Positions 48,572 through 57,841 of a DNA stretch of 64,000 nucleotides are shown piece by piece (the stretch's first letter is position 1; each line of letters starts with the position of its first letter). Location: assembly GCA_959602365.1 (NCBI GenBank), contig CAUGSS010000004.1:1-64000 (forward strand), read 5' to 3'. Source of the DNA: an uncultured Eubacteriales bacterium (GTDB taxonomy: Bacteria; Bacillota; Clostridia; Oscillospirales; Oscillospiraceae). Under the pieces are notes generated by a model, which had not been told where the DNA came from, did not search any database, and worked only from the letters and a program-made list of their open reading frames with translations. The translations under genes and the position numbers were made by a program.

Positions 48572-49939
48572 TTACCACCGGTGTCTCTTGTGCTGAGGCC
48601 CTTTACTCTCTTGATTCTTTTCGTGTTCCCGCTTGCCCAGAAGCTCGTCCTCTTTTGCGATCGTAGGGTCGTACCAGTCTGCTTTTGCTCGAGCCCAAGA
48701 CGCCCATGCAGAAAGGTCCTGCTCTGCATGGGCTTTTTCCATGGCAGAAACATAGGAACGGATTCTGCACGCAATATCATAGTCGGATGCGCAGTTGACA
48801 AGGGCCAGCGTTCGATCAACTTCTGCATTATACCGTTGACGCTGCTCCTCCCGCTTTCTTTCCTGCTCCTGGCGCTGCCGCTCTGCCTCCTCCCGGGCCA
48901 GGCGTGCTTGCTTCACCTGCTCCGCCTCACCATAGATGGAGAGCATCATATCTCCCAAACGGTCTTCCAGGACATAGGATCGGCAATCCCGAAATGTTTT
49001 TGCGCCATTGACACATAGACTCAAGCGGCCATTGTAAACGGAATCATATTTACGAATTTGTGGCTTTGTTGCCCAAGAGTATTTTTTGCGCTTTTCTTCA
49101 TATTCTAATAGTTTGAGATTTTCTTCTTTTGTTGGGGTATGTAGAATCTGGTCAGTCGACTCAGAAAATGTGAGCGTGACTGTATCTTGTTCCCTTGCAA
49201 ATTGCAGATCATTCGTCAAACGCCATCCCAGAGGTATCATAGCTTTGGCCAGCGCATCGATCAATCGAAAGATCCTCGGTTGCTGCTCTTCTGAAACCCC
49301 TTCGGCGAATGGAGGCGGAACTTCCCGCCTCCCGCGATTCCAGTTTGCGCCGAATTTCCGCTCCTGCTGGCGCTTCCTCTTGTTCCATTCTGCGATCCGT
49401 TTTCGGTGCGCCACGATTTCCGGCCGCATACGGGCGTGTTCCTGCGGCAGCAAGATCTGTGCCGCCACATTCAGCACCACTTGCCGCTCTTCTTCAGGCA
49501 GAAATTCCAGAGAAGCCATGTCCTTGGCGGGATTGGCCCGGCGGCTGATCCCGGTTTGTATCCCCAGTTTTGTCTGTTCTTTTCCGGGCGGGAAGGATGT
49601 ATCCACTGGAGAAGATACACTGGAAGGCTCGGAGGCAGTTTCCTCTTGGAGGGGGAGAACTTGCTCTGTTTTCTTTGCATCTGCAGTACTGGGCAATGTC
49701 TCCTGTAGCAGTTCAACGACGGCATCCCCATCCCCAGAGAGAGGCGTCTGTTCCACGGATTTTCCGAAGTTGAGTTTGGTCCAATATCCAGAGGGAGGGA
49801 CAGGGATTTGGGCCGCCTTGATTTCTGCCAGACATTTGGCATATGGGATACCATATTTTCTGGATACACCTGCCACAGATATTTTCCAAATCTCTTCATA
49901 AAGTTCCTTTCGCGTCAGACGAACCGTAGCGGACGACAT
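48572..49939 (-). CDS. conserved hypothetical protein with N-terminal DNA-binding-like region
   Basis: A 455-residue protein. The first 60 residues (RLTRKELYEEIWKISVAGVS, RKYGIPYAKCLAEIKAAQIP, VPPSGYWTKLNFGK) form a helix-turn-helix-like block known from uncharacterised proteins in many bacteria. The middle is a low-complexity linker (about 70-150). The C-terminal half holds a long coiled coil rich in Arg, Glu and Gln (EEAERQRQEQERKREEQRQR) and a basic tail (QESKGPQHKRHRW). GGGAGG precedes the chosen start. It has no assigned function. It may be a regulator or nucleic-acid-binding cargo. Confidence 0.65.
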   Translation of the reverse strand: MSSATVRLTRKELYEEIWKISVAGVSRKYGIPYAKCLAEIKAAQIPVPPSGYWTKLNFGKSVEQTPLSGDGDAVVELLQETLPSTADAKKTEQVLPLQEETASEPSSVSSPVDTSFPPGKEQTKLGIQTGISRRANPAKDMASLEFLPEEERQVVLNVAAQILLPQEHARMRPEIVAHRKRIAEWNKRKRQQERKFGANWNRGRREVPPPFAEGVSEEQQPRIFRLIDALAKAMIPLGWRLTNDLQFAREQDTVTLTFSESTDQILHTPTKEENLKLLEYEEKRKKYSWATKPQIRKYDSVYNGRLSLCVNGAKTFRDCRSYVLEDRLGDMMLSIYGEAEQVKQARLAREEAERQRQEQERKREEQRQRYNAEVDRTLALVNCASDYDIACRIRSYVSAMEKAHAEQDLSAWASWARAKADWYDPTIAKEDELLGKREHEKNQESKGPQHKRHRW

Positions 49940-50046
49940 CACTGTTCTCACCTCCCGTTTATCCAAAACCGGTGCTTTTCTCTCTTCGCTCTGAAAAGGC
50001 TGTGTTTCTGGTGATTCAGTATCTGCAAGGATCGCTAAAAACTGTT

Positions 50047-50382
50047 TTATCCCTCCAATTCCTCGTTTTCTTTTAATAAAAAAACCAAATCGCGTTTCAT
50101 CTCTTCAAATTGACTGATGATAGTATTCAGGTTCTTTTCAATATTCTGGACCTGCACCTCATTGATCCTGCCATGGTTATAGGCGATCAACCGCTCCGGA
50201 ATGATGTTGTAACTCCAGCTCTCGCTGTATCCATCTTCCTTTTTGATGGCGAAACCGATTGGAAGAACATTGTTTCTCATACCCAAGGTCACCATCATGG
50301 GGGATATACCAAGATAGTCTGCGGCAATCTTGGCTGTAATTTTCGGCATTGCCCGGATCTCATCGTCCGTATACTTTCCCAT
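50047..50382 (-). CDS. small HTH-like protein
   Basis: A 111-residue protein beginning MGKYTDDEIRAMPKITAKIA. The segment KIAADYLGISPMMVTLGMRN resembles a helix-turn-helix used by excisionase-like or phage antirepressor proteins, and the C-terminal half is a coiled coil (VQNIEKNLNTIISQFEEMKR). AGGAAG lies 8 nt before the ATG; a GTG further upstream is less likely. It is probably a regulator of the adhesin region or of the element. Confidence 0.6.
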   Translation of the reverse strand: MGKYTDDEIRAMPKITAKIAADYLGISPMMVTLGMRNNVLPIGFAIKKEDGYSESWSYNIIPERLIAYNHGRINEVQVQNIEKNLNTIISQFEEMKRDLVFLLKENEELEG

Positions 50383-50527
50383 ACACTTCACTTCCTCTCT
50401 CTTGGGGGAATAGCAGTTTCACTTATATTGTGATTATATCATAGAGAGAGGTTATATGACGGAAAAGATTTGAATTTAACGAAATTTTCACAGATACATT
50501 CAGCGCCTTGATACCATAATCTGCACG

Positions 50528-50563
50528 GCAGCGGCCCCGGAATCAGAGAACCGGGGCCGCTGC
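50528..50563. terminator. GC-rich hairpin after the adhesin gene
   Basis: A perfect 13-bp stem GCAGCGGCCCCGG with its complement and a 10-nt loop lies 35 bp past the adhesin stop. There is no strong T-run on the minus strand, but the stability suggests termination. Confidence 0.65.
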
Positions 50564-50597
50564 TTCTTGTGGCCGAGCAAGCTAAGTCATTCGTGTT

Positions 50598-53500
50598 TTA
50601 CTGCTCGGAACTGCTCCCTTTGCGGTGCTCCTTGCACGCCAACAAGACGGCCATACAACCACAGGCGGCCAACAGGATAGCAACACAGATCAGGATCGGA
50701 GCGGCATCCCCGGTCTCGGGTGCGGCCGGCGGAACTATAATTTCCACTGTCTGACCCTCATCGTTCCAGTCTTGATGCACCGCCACAGGCTGGACTTCCA
50801 CATCCTCGCCCTGGTATAGCGCCTCAAATACCACCAGCTGGTGCCCGGCCAGGCTGCTGGCATCGAAGGTGAAGGAGACCTCCACGCTACCCTCCGCGGC
50901 TTCCGCCACAAAGGCAGTCACAGTGGTGATGGGCTGCCCCTGGGCGTCGGTCACCGCCAGGCCGGTCGTCTTGTCCATCAGAGTACCCACCAGCGTATAG
51001 GTCTGACCTGCCCGGAGATTGGTGTAGGTCACGGTGTCCAGGATAGTCACGCTGGAACCAGCGGTGGCCCTGTGGGTGCCGCTGGCCTGATCCACCGCGT
51101 TGGTGTGGATGCCGGGGAAACTCACGCTCTGATCTGCATCATTTATATCCGCATGGGTGCCGACTTCGATGCCCTTGTAACGCAGGGACTCAAATGCTAC
51201 TACAGTTTCACCAGCCAGCAGGGAACCATCAAAGCTGAAGGTCAGCGTCACGCTGCCCTCGCTCTTTTCAGTGGTGAAGGTAGTGGAGGCAGCCACAGGA
51301 TTGCCCTGGGCATCCACCAACAGCTCGCCGGTGGACCGGACGTACAGGACGCCATTGACCGTGTACTGCTCTCCCACGATCAGGTTGGAGTAGAACACCT
51401 TGTCCAGGATAGTGACCGTCTCATCCGCAATGGAGGTGTGGTCACCGGACTCAGCGTCAATGGCGGTGGTGGCAATTTCAGGAATGTGCACCGTCTGATC
51501 CGGGTCGGCAAGGTCGGTGTGGGTGGCATACACGGTATCGTGCATGCTTAGAAACTCATAGATCACCAGCGTTTTGCCCCCGTGAATGGATCCGTCGAAC
51601 ACAAAGGTGTTGTCTACGGTGCCATCCGCCGTATCTGCCCGGAAGGAAGTTGTGGCGGTAATGGGATTGCCGTTGGCGTCATACACCGGCAGCCCTGTGT
51701 CAGCATCCATCAAGGTACCAGTGAGCTGATAATTTCGCCCGGGCTGGAGATTAGTATAGGACACGGCATCCACAATGGTGACCGGGTTCTGGGCATATGC
51801 AACATGATCGCCGGTTTCCACATTGCTGGCATGAGTGTCAATGGCAGGGAAGTGCACCGTCTGCTCCTGGTCCGCCAAATCGGCGTGAACAAGAACCGGT
51901 TCATCGCTCATTTCCTCACCATGGCCCGTATACAAGGTCTGACAGATGACCACAGACTGGCCTGCCAAGGCGCTGCCGTCCAGTACGAACTCCATGCGCA
52001 GGGAACCGCTGCGGGAGGTGGGCGTGAACTCCCGGGTAACAGAGATGGGGTTGCCCTCGGCATCCGTCAGCACCGCGCCGGTGGCCTGATCGACCAGGGT
52101 GCCCACCAAGGTGTAGTCAGTATTGGCCTGCAGGTTTTCATAGCGCACAGTGTCAATGACCACGGTACCGCTTTCAGCAGGTCCCCACCGAGAGTTGGTG
52201 GACTCCAACACAGCGCTGGTACTCATGCGCATCTGGAAATTCTCAATGTTATTGAAGTCCACAGTATAGCCGTCTCTGGAGATTGTCAGAGTACCAGTCC
52301 ACAGGATATAATCCTCATTTGCCTCACATGGCTGCTCCTCCAGGGTGTAAGTGCCGTAGGGCAGGGCACCGACAGAATCATCGGGTTCACCAGCGCCGAA
52401 CCAAAGGCCACTGCCCACCGTACCGCCGTTGGTGTCCTGGGTGTGGGGAATCCAGGAGGCGGCGGAGCTGTAATAGCCGTTTTCATCGGTCACAAAGTAG
52501 TGGGTCTCGCCGGTGGCGTCATTGGTGATTTGAAAGGGCACGCCTGCCAGAGCAGTCTGTGTATCCCCGTCCACCTTGCGCAGCTCGAAATCGCCTCGGA
52601 TGATGCGGTTGGAGATGGAGTGGTCAAAGTCGGCCAGATCCACCACCACGCCGTCTTCCACGATGTCAAACGCCTGGGAGGTAATGCCGTCAGAGGTGTA
52701 ACCGGAGGGCGGGACGGCCTCCCGCACCTCATAGTGGCCGTAGGGGAGTAAATCAGCGGCAGTCTCAAACAGGCCGTTCTCATCGGTATACCCGGTATAG
52801 ATCACCTGGCCATCGGTATAGGTGATGCCATTGACCACCACGTTACCTCCGGTGCGGTTGACGATCTCAAACTTCGCACCAGCCACAGTAGCCTCGCCCT
52901 GGCCCACATGTTCCTGGCTCTCAATGTCATACTTGTACAGCTTGACTCCGCCACGAATGACCTCATTAGAGATGGCGTGCTCGAAGTCAGTCAGATCCAC
53001 AATCACACCATTTTGCTCAATGGAGAAAATCTGAGAAGTGGTGCCGTCTCCGGTGTAGCCGGTGGGAGGGGTGACCTCGCGTACTTCATAGGTGCCGTAT
53101 GGGAGCAGATCTGCTGCCGTTTGGAACAGGCCGCTGTCGTCTGTCTTGGCGGCGTACACAACCTCGCCAGAAGCATAGCTCACACCATTGACCAGCACCG
53201 CATTGGCGCTGCGGTTGATAATCTCAAATACAGCACCCTGGACAGTTGCACCGCCCTGGGGCGTATGCGACTCCGTCTCAACGTCGTACTTGTACAGCTT
53301 GACGCCGCCCCGGATGACCTCGTTGGAAATGGAGTTTTCAGGGGCGGTTAGATCCACGATGACGCCGTGCTCGGAGATGTCAAATACCCGGGAGATGGTG
53401 CCGCCAATGGTGTAGCCTGTGGGCGGGGTCTGCTCCCGCAGCTCATAATGGCCTGCGGACAGCAGGTCGGAAGTGGTCTGGAACAGGCCGGAGGCATCTG

Positions 53501-55379
53501 TGCCGCCGGTATAGACCACTGCGCCGTCGGCATAGCTGCCGCCATTGACGGAGATGGTCCGGCCCGTGCGGTTGACAATTTCAAACTGGGCGCTGGCCAG
53601 CGTGGCGCCGCCCTGGGGGGTGTTGGCGCCGGTCTCAGCGTCGCGCTTGCAGATCTTCACGCCGCCCCGGATCTCCGTGTCCTGCTTGGTGTAGGCGTTG
53701 CCGCCCCGCAGATAGCCGGTGCCGCCCGCCCCGTCCTGGGTGACGTTCAGCAGCACCACGCCATTGCTGTCGGAGACGGTCTGTCCGGTGGCATCATTGA
53801 TATAGCTGCCCTCCAGGGTGTAGCCCTCCGGGGGCTTGGTCTCCTGGACGGTGACCGTGCCCAGCGGAAGCACCACTGAAGTGCCGGAGGGGTTGTGATA
53901 AAAATCGTCGCCGGAAACCTTGTAGTTGTCTGCGAGGATGGCCAAATACATCCCCGTGGCCTGATTGTATTTGGTCTCCACCACCCAGGTCCGGGTGGGC
54001 ACGGCGGGCAGCTGTTCCACAGCGCTGTACTGTCCGTCATAGTAACACACGGTGAACTGGGCCCCTGCCAGTGAGGGGACGTCCCCGTCGGAATCAGCGG
54101 CAATCTTGGTCAGAGTGAGGCCCACCGGGTCGTTGGCGGGCTCCTCCGTCACCGTGACGCTGACCTGGGTGGTGTCCGCCGTCACGGGGTACACCGTGGC
54201 GTCCAGCTGATAGCCCGGGCTGGCCGTGATCTCCTTCAGCCAGTAGCTGCCCTGTTCCAGCTCCCCGGTCGCGCCCTCCCCGTTGGCGCCGGTGGTGATG
54301 GTGGTCACCAGCTGGGTGCAGCCGGCGTCGGAGTAGACGCCGTAGACCGCCCCCTCCAGGGAGTAACAGCCGTTGCCGCCGGTGATGCCCGGGTTGGCGG
54401 AGCGTTTGACCAGGCGAATTTGGGTGTACTCCACCGGCGGCTTCTCGTTGGTGGGGATCAGCATGACCTGATATCCGGATTCGCCGGTTTCATAGAGGCC
54501 ATACAGGGAGTCAGAGCCCTGGTCCGCGATGGAGACCAGATATTGAGCCGCCGCCAGGGCCTCCTCCGTCCCGGCGCGCCCGGTGGTGCGCAGGTCGTCA
54601 ATGGAGATGTCGCCGCTCTTGTTATAGGGGGACACACACCAGAGTGCTGCCTGGGTGGCCTGCCGGGCCTGATTGGCATCCAGCGCCACGCCTCCGATGG
54701 TGGTCTGGTTGGGATAGCCCGCATCCAGTATGGCGGCGGCCCGCTCATCAGCATACCCCAGGAACGTATACACCTGTGATTCACTCGGGGTGGCGCGCCC
54801 CTGGGCAAAACAGTAGGCTGTATTCCCGTTCTGATCGGTGTGGATCGTCCCGGCGTTGACCCCCAGGCCGCCCTTGTCGGTGATCAGATTGGTGCCCGTG
54901 ATCCGGGTGGTGGTAAAGGTGAAGGTGTCCCCGGCTCCCAGGGTGGAGACGCCGGGGCCCTCCAGGGAGACCAGCATCCGGGGCAGGTCCTCCCACCGGT
55001 AGCCCTCCGCCAGCGTGCAGCCCTCGGTCAGCGTCAACACAAAGGTCAGCAGGGAGACGCCGGCGGGGTCTGTCTCATAGGCCCGTTGATCCGCCGGGTC
55101 GCAGCTCCAGGTGATGGGGATCCTGGTCACAGTCCCGTCCGTCAGCGTCACCTGGGCCTCGGTGGGCAGCAGCCCAATCATGTCCTGGACTGTGGTGCCT
55201 CTCTCCCCGTAGACCACGCCTCTCTCCATGACATCATAGGAAATGTCGGCCACTTGTACACTGTCCGCAGATGCCGCCCCGATGTCCGATGCCTGGGCGG
55301 CGCCGGGAAGGGCCAGGCTGGCGCAGAGTGCCAGAGACAGGAGCAGGGATATGGCCCGTTTCAATTGGATGGACTTCAA
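50598..55379 (-). CDS. giant sortase-anchored adhesin with thioester, SpaA and VaFE domains
   Basis: A 1593-residue cell wall protein. The signal peptide is cut near residue 30 (GAAQA). A thioester (TQXA) domain follows, with Cys190 in NTAYCFAQ and the pair Thr242-Gln243 in QATQAALWCV, which forms a reactive covalent bond to host targets in related adhesins. About six SpaA/Cna_B-like domains span ~320-1040, three of them near-identical (RGGVKLYKYD..., EVREVTPPTGYT). Four VaFE repeats span ~1050-1540 (TYTLVGTLMDKTTG, HADLADQEQTVHFP). It ends APETGD, a membrane helix and KEHRKG, a sortase signal with A instead of L. It probably helps mating-pair contact or host binding. No sortase is in the window. 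Confidence 0.92.
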   Translation of the reverse strand: MKSIQLKRAISLLLSLALCASLALPGAAQASDIGAASADSVQVADISYDVMERGVVYGERGTTVQDMIGLLPTEAQVTLTDGTVTRIPITWSCDPADQRAYETDPAGVSLLTFVLTLTEGCTLAEGYRWEDLPRMLVSLEGPGVSTLGAGDTFTFTTTRITGTNLITDKGGLGVNAGTIHTDQNGNTAYCFAQGRATPSESQVYTFLGYADERAAAILDAGYPNQTTIGGVALDANQARQATQAALWCVSPYNKSGDISIDDLRTTGRAGTEEALAAAQYLVSIADQGSDSLYGLYETGESGYQVMLIPTNEKPPVEYTQIRLVKRSANPGITGGNGCYSLEGAVYGVYSDAGCTQLVTTITTGANGEGATGELEQGSYWLKEITASPGYQLDATVYPVTADTTQVSVTVTEEPANDPVGLTLTKIAADSDGDVPSLAGAQFTVCYYDGQYSAVEQLPAVPTRTWVVETKYNQATGMYLAILADNYKVSGDDFYHNPSGTSVVLPLGTVTVQETKPPEGYTLEGSYINDATGQTVSDSNGVVLLNVTQDGAGGTGYLRGGNAYTKQDTEIRGGVKICKRDAETGANTPQGGATLASAQFEIVNRTGRTISVNGGSYADGAVVYTGGTDASGLFQTTSDLLSAGHYELREQTPPTGYTIGGTISRVFDISEHGVIVDLTAPENSISNEVIRGGVKLYKYDVETESHTPQGGATVQGAVFEIINRSANAVLVNGVSYASGEVVYAAKTDDSGLFQTAADLLPYGTYEVREVTPPTGYTGDGTTSQIFSIEQNGVIVDLTDFEHAISNEVIRGGVKLYKYDIESQEHVGQGEATVAGAKFEIVNRTGGNVVVNGITYTDGQVIYTGYTDENGLFETAADLLPYGHYEVREAVPPSGYTSDGITSQAFDIVEDGVVVDLADFDHSISNRIIRGDFELRKVDGDTQTALAGVPFQITNDATGETHYFVTDENGYYSSAASWIPHTQDTNGGTVGSGLWFGAGEPDDSVGALPYGTYTLEEQPCEANEDYILWTGTLTISRDGYTVDFNNIENFQMRMSTSAVLESTNSRWGPAESGTVVIDTVRYENLQANTDYTLVGTLVDQATGAVLTDAEGNPISVTREFTPTSRSGSLRMEFVLDGSALAGQSVVICQTLYTGHGEEMSDEPVLVHADLADQEQTVHFPAIDTHASNVETGDHVAYAQNPVTIVDAVSYTNLQPGRNYQLTGTLMDADTGLPVYDANGNPITATTSFRADTADGTVDNTFVFDGSIHGGKTLVIYEFLSMHDTVYATHTDLADPDQTVHIPEIATTAIDAESGDHTSIADETVTILDKVFYSNLIVGEQYTVNGVLYVRSTGELLVDAQGNPVAASTTFTTEKSEGSVTLTFSFDGSLLAGETVVAFESLRYKGIEVGTHADINDADQSVSFPGIHTNAVDQASGTHRATAGSSVTILDTVTYTNLRAGQTYTLVGTLMDKTTGLAVTDAQGQPITTVTAFVAEAAEGSVEVSFTFDASSLAGHQLVVFEALYQGEDVEVQPVAVHQDWNDEGQTVEIIVPPAAPETGDAAPILICVAILLAACGCMAVLLACKEHRKGSSSEQ
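50740..52230. repeat. four tandem VaFE-coding repeats (~365 bp each)
   Basis: The block ending HADLADQEQTVHFP, HTDLADPDQTVHIP, HADINDADQSVSFP and HQDWNDEGQTVEI recurs at ~365-bp steps. The copies differ enough to suggest an old expansion. Confidence 0.8.
52590..53680. repeat. three near-identical SpaA-coding repeats (~355 bp each)
   Basis: Units beginning RGGVKICKRD, RGGVKLYKYD and RGGVKLYKYD share most residues, including GLFQTxxDLLPYGxYE and PPTGYT. Such close repeats allow copy-number change by recombination. Confidence 0.8.
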
Positions 55380-55451
55380 AAATGATCTCTCCTTTCGTGG
55401 TGGTATCTATATCAAAACATCCCGGACGCGCCGGGATGGAGTTTCCAGCAG

Positions 55452-55493
55452 GGAAAAGAAAAAGGACGGTAGATCCCGCAAGATCTATCGTCC
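55452..55493 (-). terminator. intrinsic terminator after the lipoprotein gene
   Basis: A 12-bp stem GGACGGTAGATC with one G-T pair and a 6-nt loop is followed on the minus strand by CCTTTTTCTTTTCCC. It lies 25 bp past the lipoprotein stop, before the adhesin gene. Confidence 0.85.
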
Positions 55494-55517
55494 CATTTCG
55501 GTTTGCTATGTTCTTTT

Positions 55518-56252
55518 TTACTGGGTGGCTCCGCAGGCGCAGCGGCAGCCAGTCACCACCTGTTCCTCCCAGGCCGCCGCATCCACGACCCAGACCTGCT
55601 CTGTCACAGGGTCGTGATGGATTGTACCTGTCTGCACCCTCTGATTGCTGTAGGAGGCCATGCCTTGGTGCTCCAACAGGATATGGACGCTGACCTCCTC
55701 CTCGGATACAAAGGATGCCCCGCAGGCGCCGCAGATGTTTCGGTACTCATAGACCGGCTCGTCGCAGGCTTCCGCCACGGTGCGGGTCTCGTAGTGGCCC
55801 ACCTCGTCGTGGTACACCGTGGCATAGACCGGCTGCCAGTCGTGGGTGTGCCCGTCCTGCTCGTCCATGTCGCCGGCGTCCGCCGCGCTGGGCTGTTCCG
55901 TTTCCGGTGCCGCCCCATTGGCGCCGCCGGCGCTTCCGCCGTCCTGGTCCGCCCCGGCAGGTTCCGGCCGCCCGGTTTCGGCGGAGAAGCTCGCCTCCCG
56001 CTTGTCCGTCTCTGCCAAGCTCACGTCCTGACTGTCCTCCGGTGCCGGGGGCTCCACAGCCCCGGTTTCATCTGACGTCTGAATCGTCTCTCCTTGGTCC
56101 GCGGTCTCCACAGCCTGCTCCAGGACGGGCCGCGCCAGCCCTGGGGCGCTCTCCGCCGCGGCCTTGCCCACGGCTCTGGCCCCGCAGCCCGCCAGCAGGC
56201 CCAGACAGATCCCTCCGGCCAGCACTGCCGTCCAAACTCTGCTCCGCCTCAT
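55518..56252 (-). CDS. lipoprotein with C-terminal cysteine-rich repeat
   Basis: A 244-residue exported lipoprotein: MRRSRVWTAVLAGGICLGLL, lipobox LLAGC (Cys23). An acidic, low-complexity spacer (about 35-130, rich in E, A, P, D) carries the C-terminal domain to the outside. That domain begins GHTHDWQPVYATVYHDEVGH and has CxxC pairs (ICGACGASF, CRCACGA) with nearby histidines, suggesting a metal site. Similar proteins accompany adhesin genes in gut ICEs; the role is unknown. Confidence 0.7.
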   Translation of the reverse strand: MRRSRVWTAVLAGGICLGLLAGCGARAVGKAAAESAPGLARPVLEQAVETADQGETIQTSDETGAVEPPAPEDSQDVSLAETDKREASFSAETGRPEPAGADQDGGSAGGANGAAPETEQPSAADAGDMDEQDGHTHDWQPVYATVYHDEVGHYETRTVAEACDEPVYEYRNICGACGASFVSEEEVSVHILLEHQGMASYSNQRVQTGTIHHDPVTEQVWVVDAAAWEEQVVTGCRCACGATQ

Positions 56253-56386
56253 CCGGCCCCCTCCTCTCTGGCATCCAAATCGGGCTCTGCAAGGCCAGTA
56301 TAGTTGACCGCCGCCGCTCTGGCAAGGATACGGGGCCTCTGGCGCACTCTATAAGGCATAACTTTTGAGCGCATCCGCCTCAAATC

Positions 56387-56674
56387 CTATAATAACTGCT
56401 CTACCTCGCTCAATTTGGCGAGCAACGACTGCTTGCGCTCGTCGCTCAGGTCTGCCGACTCCTGCACCGCGGCATACATATGGGCATAGGCGGTGCTGAT
56501 GCCGGCCCCCGGTTCGCAGAGCTGGACGGAGACCCCATTGAGCGCGGGCACCAGCTCCACATAGCCGCCGGGCTCCAGATGGTACGCCCTCCTCATGTCG
56601 ATGGGGATGACGATCCGTCCCAGCAGGTCAATTTTCCGTACCGTTTTCATCGGCGATTCTTTTTTGTGTCTCAT
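56387..56674 (-). CDS. AbrB/MazE-type regulator
   Basis: A 95-residue protein with a swapped-hairpin AbrB (SpoVT-type) domain at about 9-55 (TVRKIDLLGRIVIPIDMRRA, YHLEPGGYVELVPALNGVSV) and a helical tail. Such regulators bind DNA as dimers. An internal ATG (MKTVRK) is a possible start; AGGAA before the first ATG favours the longer form. It lies between ParB-linked genes and the adhesin cluster and may control the latter. Confidence 0.85.
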   Translation of the reverse strand: MRHKKESPMKTVRKIDLLGRIVIPIDMRRAYHLEPGGYVELVPALNGVSVQLCEPGAGISTAYAHMYAAVQESADLSDERKQSLLAKLSEVEQLL

Positions 56675-56711
56675 GGCAATTCCTCACTTTCACGATTGTT
56701 CAGGTTTCCGG

Positions 56712-56810
56712 TCACTTCTTATCCTCTGTGCCGCAGTGCAGGAGGCTGAAAACTACGCCCCCAAAGGCCGCGCCAAGGGCAAAACCGATCAGCAGCAGCA
56801 ATAGGTCCAT
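56712..56810 (-). CDS. tiny membrane peptide
   Basis: A 32-residue peptide MDLLLLLIGFALGAAFGGVV, FSLLHCGTEDKK, with one membrane helix and a short charged tail. AAGGGGGGTG lies upstream. It follows ParB in the operon. The longer frame starts inside ParB and is unlikely. The function is unknown; small membrane peptides of this kind often adjust transporters or channels. Confidence 0.5.
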   Translation of the reverse strand: MDLLLLLIGFALGAAFGGVVFSLLHCGTEDKK

Positions 56811-56911
56811 CTGGCATACACCCCCCTTCTTGTACATTCCAAGCAAAAAAGCATGGCCGCCGTGAAGCGCCATACTTTTTCCCGTCTTTATCATTACATT
56901 GAACTTTTCTC

Positions 56912-57841
56912 TTATCGCTCCTGTCCCCGCTCCCTTCTGCGCTGCCACTGTTCCAACAGATGGATGATGGTCTCCTGCATCTTTTGAGGCGTGTAACCTC
57001 TGGGGAAATACCTGCGCAGGGTGTCGCCAGTCAGGGTGATTTTCTCCTGTTCGCTTTTCTTTTCCTCCCCCAGGATGGCCCGCATCACATCGGCGGACAG
57101 GCGTCCCTCCTGGCTGAACCTCTTCAGGCGCTGGGCCTGGGAGAGGGACGGCGTGGACTGTTCGCTGGACATCACATCCAAGAGCTGCTCCTGTTCCTCT
57201 TTCGTGAGGAAAGACAGCTCATAGGCCGGATTCAGGGCGATTTTCTTCTCGTCCACCATATCCAGCAGGGTGGGGACCAGCTCGGTCAGGCGGATATAGC
57301 GTTGTACTTGTCGCTGGCTTTCATTAGCCTGACTTGCTACCAAAGAAATAGATGTCTTTAACTTCTCGCCAAGTTGGCGAGAAGTTAAATCAGAACGTTC
57401 TCCCTGATGCTTCAAAGCCTCCAACTTCATCTTATAGGCGAAGGCCCGCTCACTGGGCAGCAGGCTCTCCCGCTGCAAATTGCTGTCCACCATGATGATG
57501 GTGGCCTGGTCGTCGTCCAGGTCCCGGACAATGACCGGCATAGTCTCCCGTCCCGCCAGCTCGCTGGCCCGACGCCGCCGGTGGCCAGCGATCAGCTCAT
57601 AACCGCCATTGGGATCTGGTCGGGCGATGGCCGGCACCAGCACACCGTACTGCCGGACACTCTCCGCCGTCTCCAGCATGGCCTCGTCATCCCTAACCCG
57701 GAAGGGGTGGTTCTTGAACGGGTGCAGCTCCGACAGCGGAACCTCCAGCACCTTCTCCCGCCGGGCGTCAGCGCGGCTCGCCTCGGTGGAAAACAGGTCA
57801 TCGACTGACGCAAGCTCTATTTTTCTCCCGTTGCTTTTCAA
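56912..57841 (-). CDS. parB: ParB-family partition protein
   Basis: A 309-residue protein. The ParB/Spo0J nuclease-like N-terminal domain (LSELHPFKNHPFRVRDDEAM, SVRQYGVLVPAIARPDPNGG, YELIAGHRRRRASELAG) includes the CTP-binding GHRRRRA box. A helix-turn-helix follows (SRQLGEKLKTSISLVASQAN) and a C-terminal dimer region. It helps the excised element partition or regulates element genes. It overlaps the end of parA by 44 bp, which implies coupled translation. Confidence 0.93.
   Translation of the reverse strand: MKSNGRKIELASVDDLFSTEASRADARREKVLEVPLSELHPFKNHPFRVRDDEAMLETAESVRQYGVLVPAIARPDPNGGYELIAGHRRRRASELAGRETMPVIVRDLDDDQATIIMVDSNLQRESLLPSERAFAYKMKLEALKHQGERSDLTSRQLGEKLKTSISLVASQANESQRQVQRYIRLTELVPTLLDMVDEKKIALNPAYELSFLTKEEQEQLLDVMSSEQSTPSLSQAQRLKRFSQEGRLSADVMRAILGEEKKSEQEKITLTGDTLRRYFPRGYTPQKMQETIIHLLEQWQRRRERGQER

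Noticed and set aside
52590..53680. Adhesin repeats as a CRISPR-like or satellite array
   Set aside because: The ~355-bp unit stays in frame and encodes SpaA domains, so protein domain duplication explains it.
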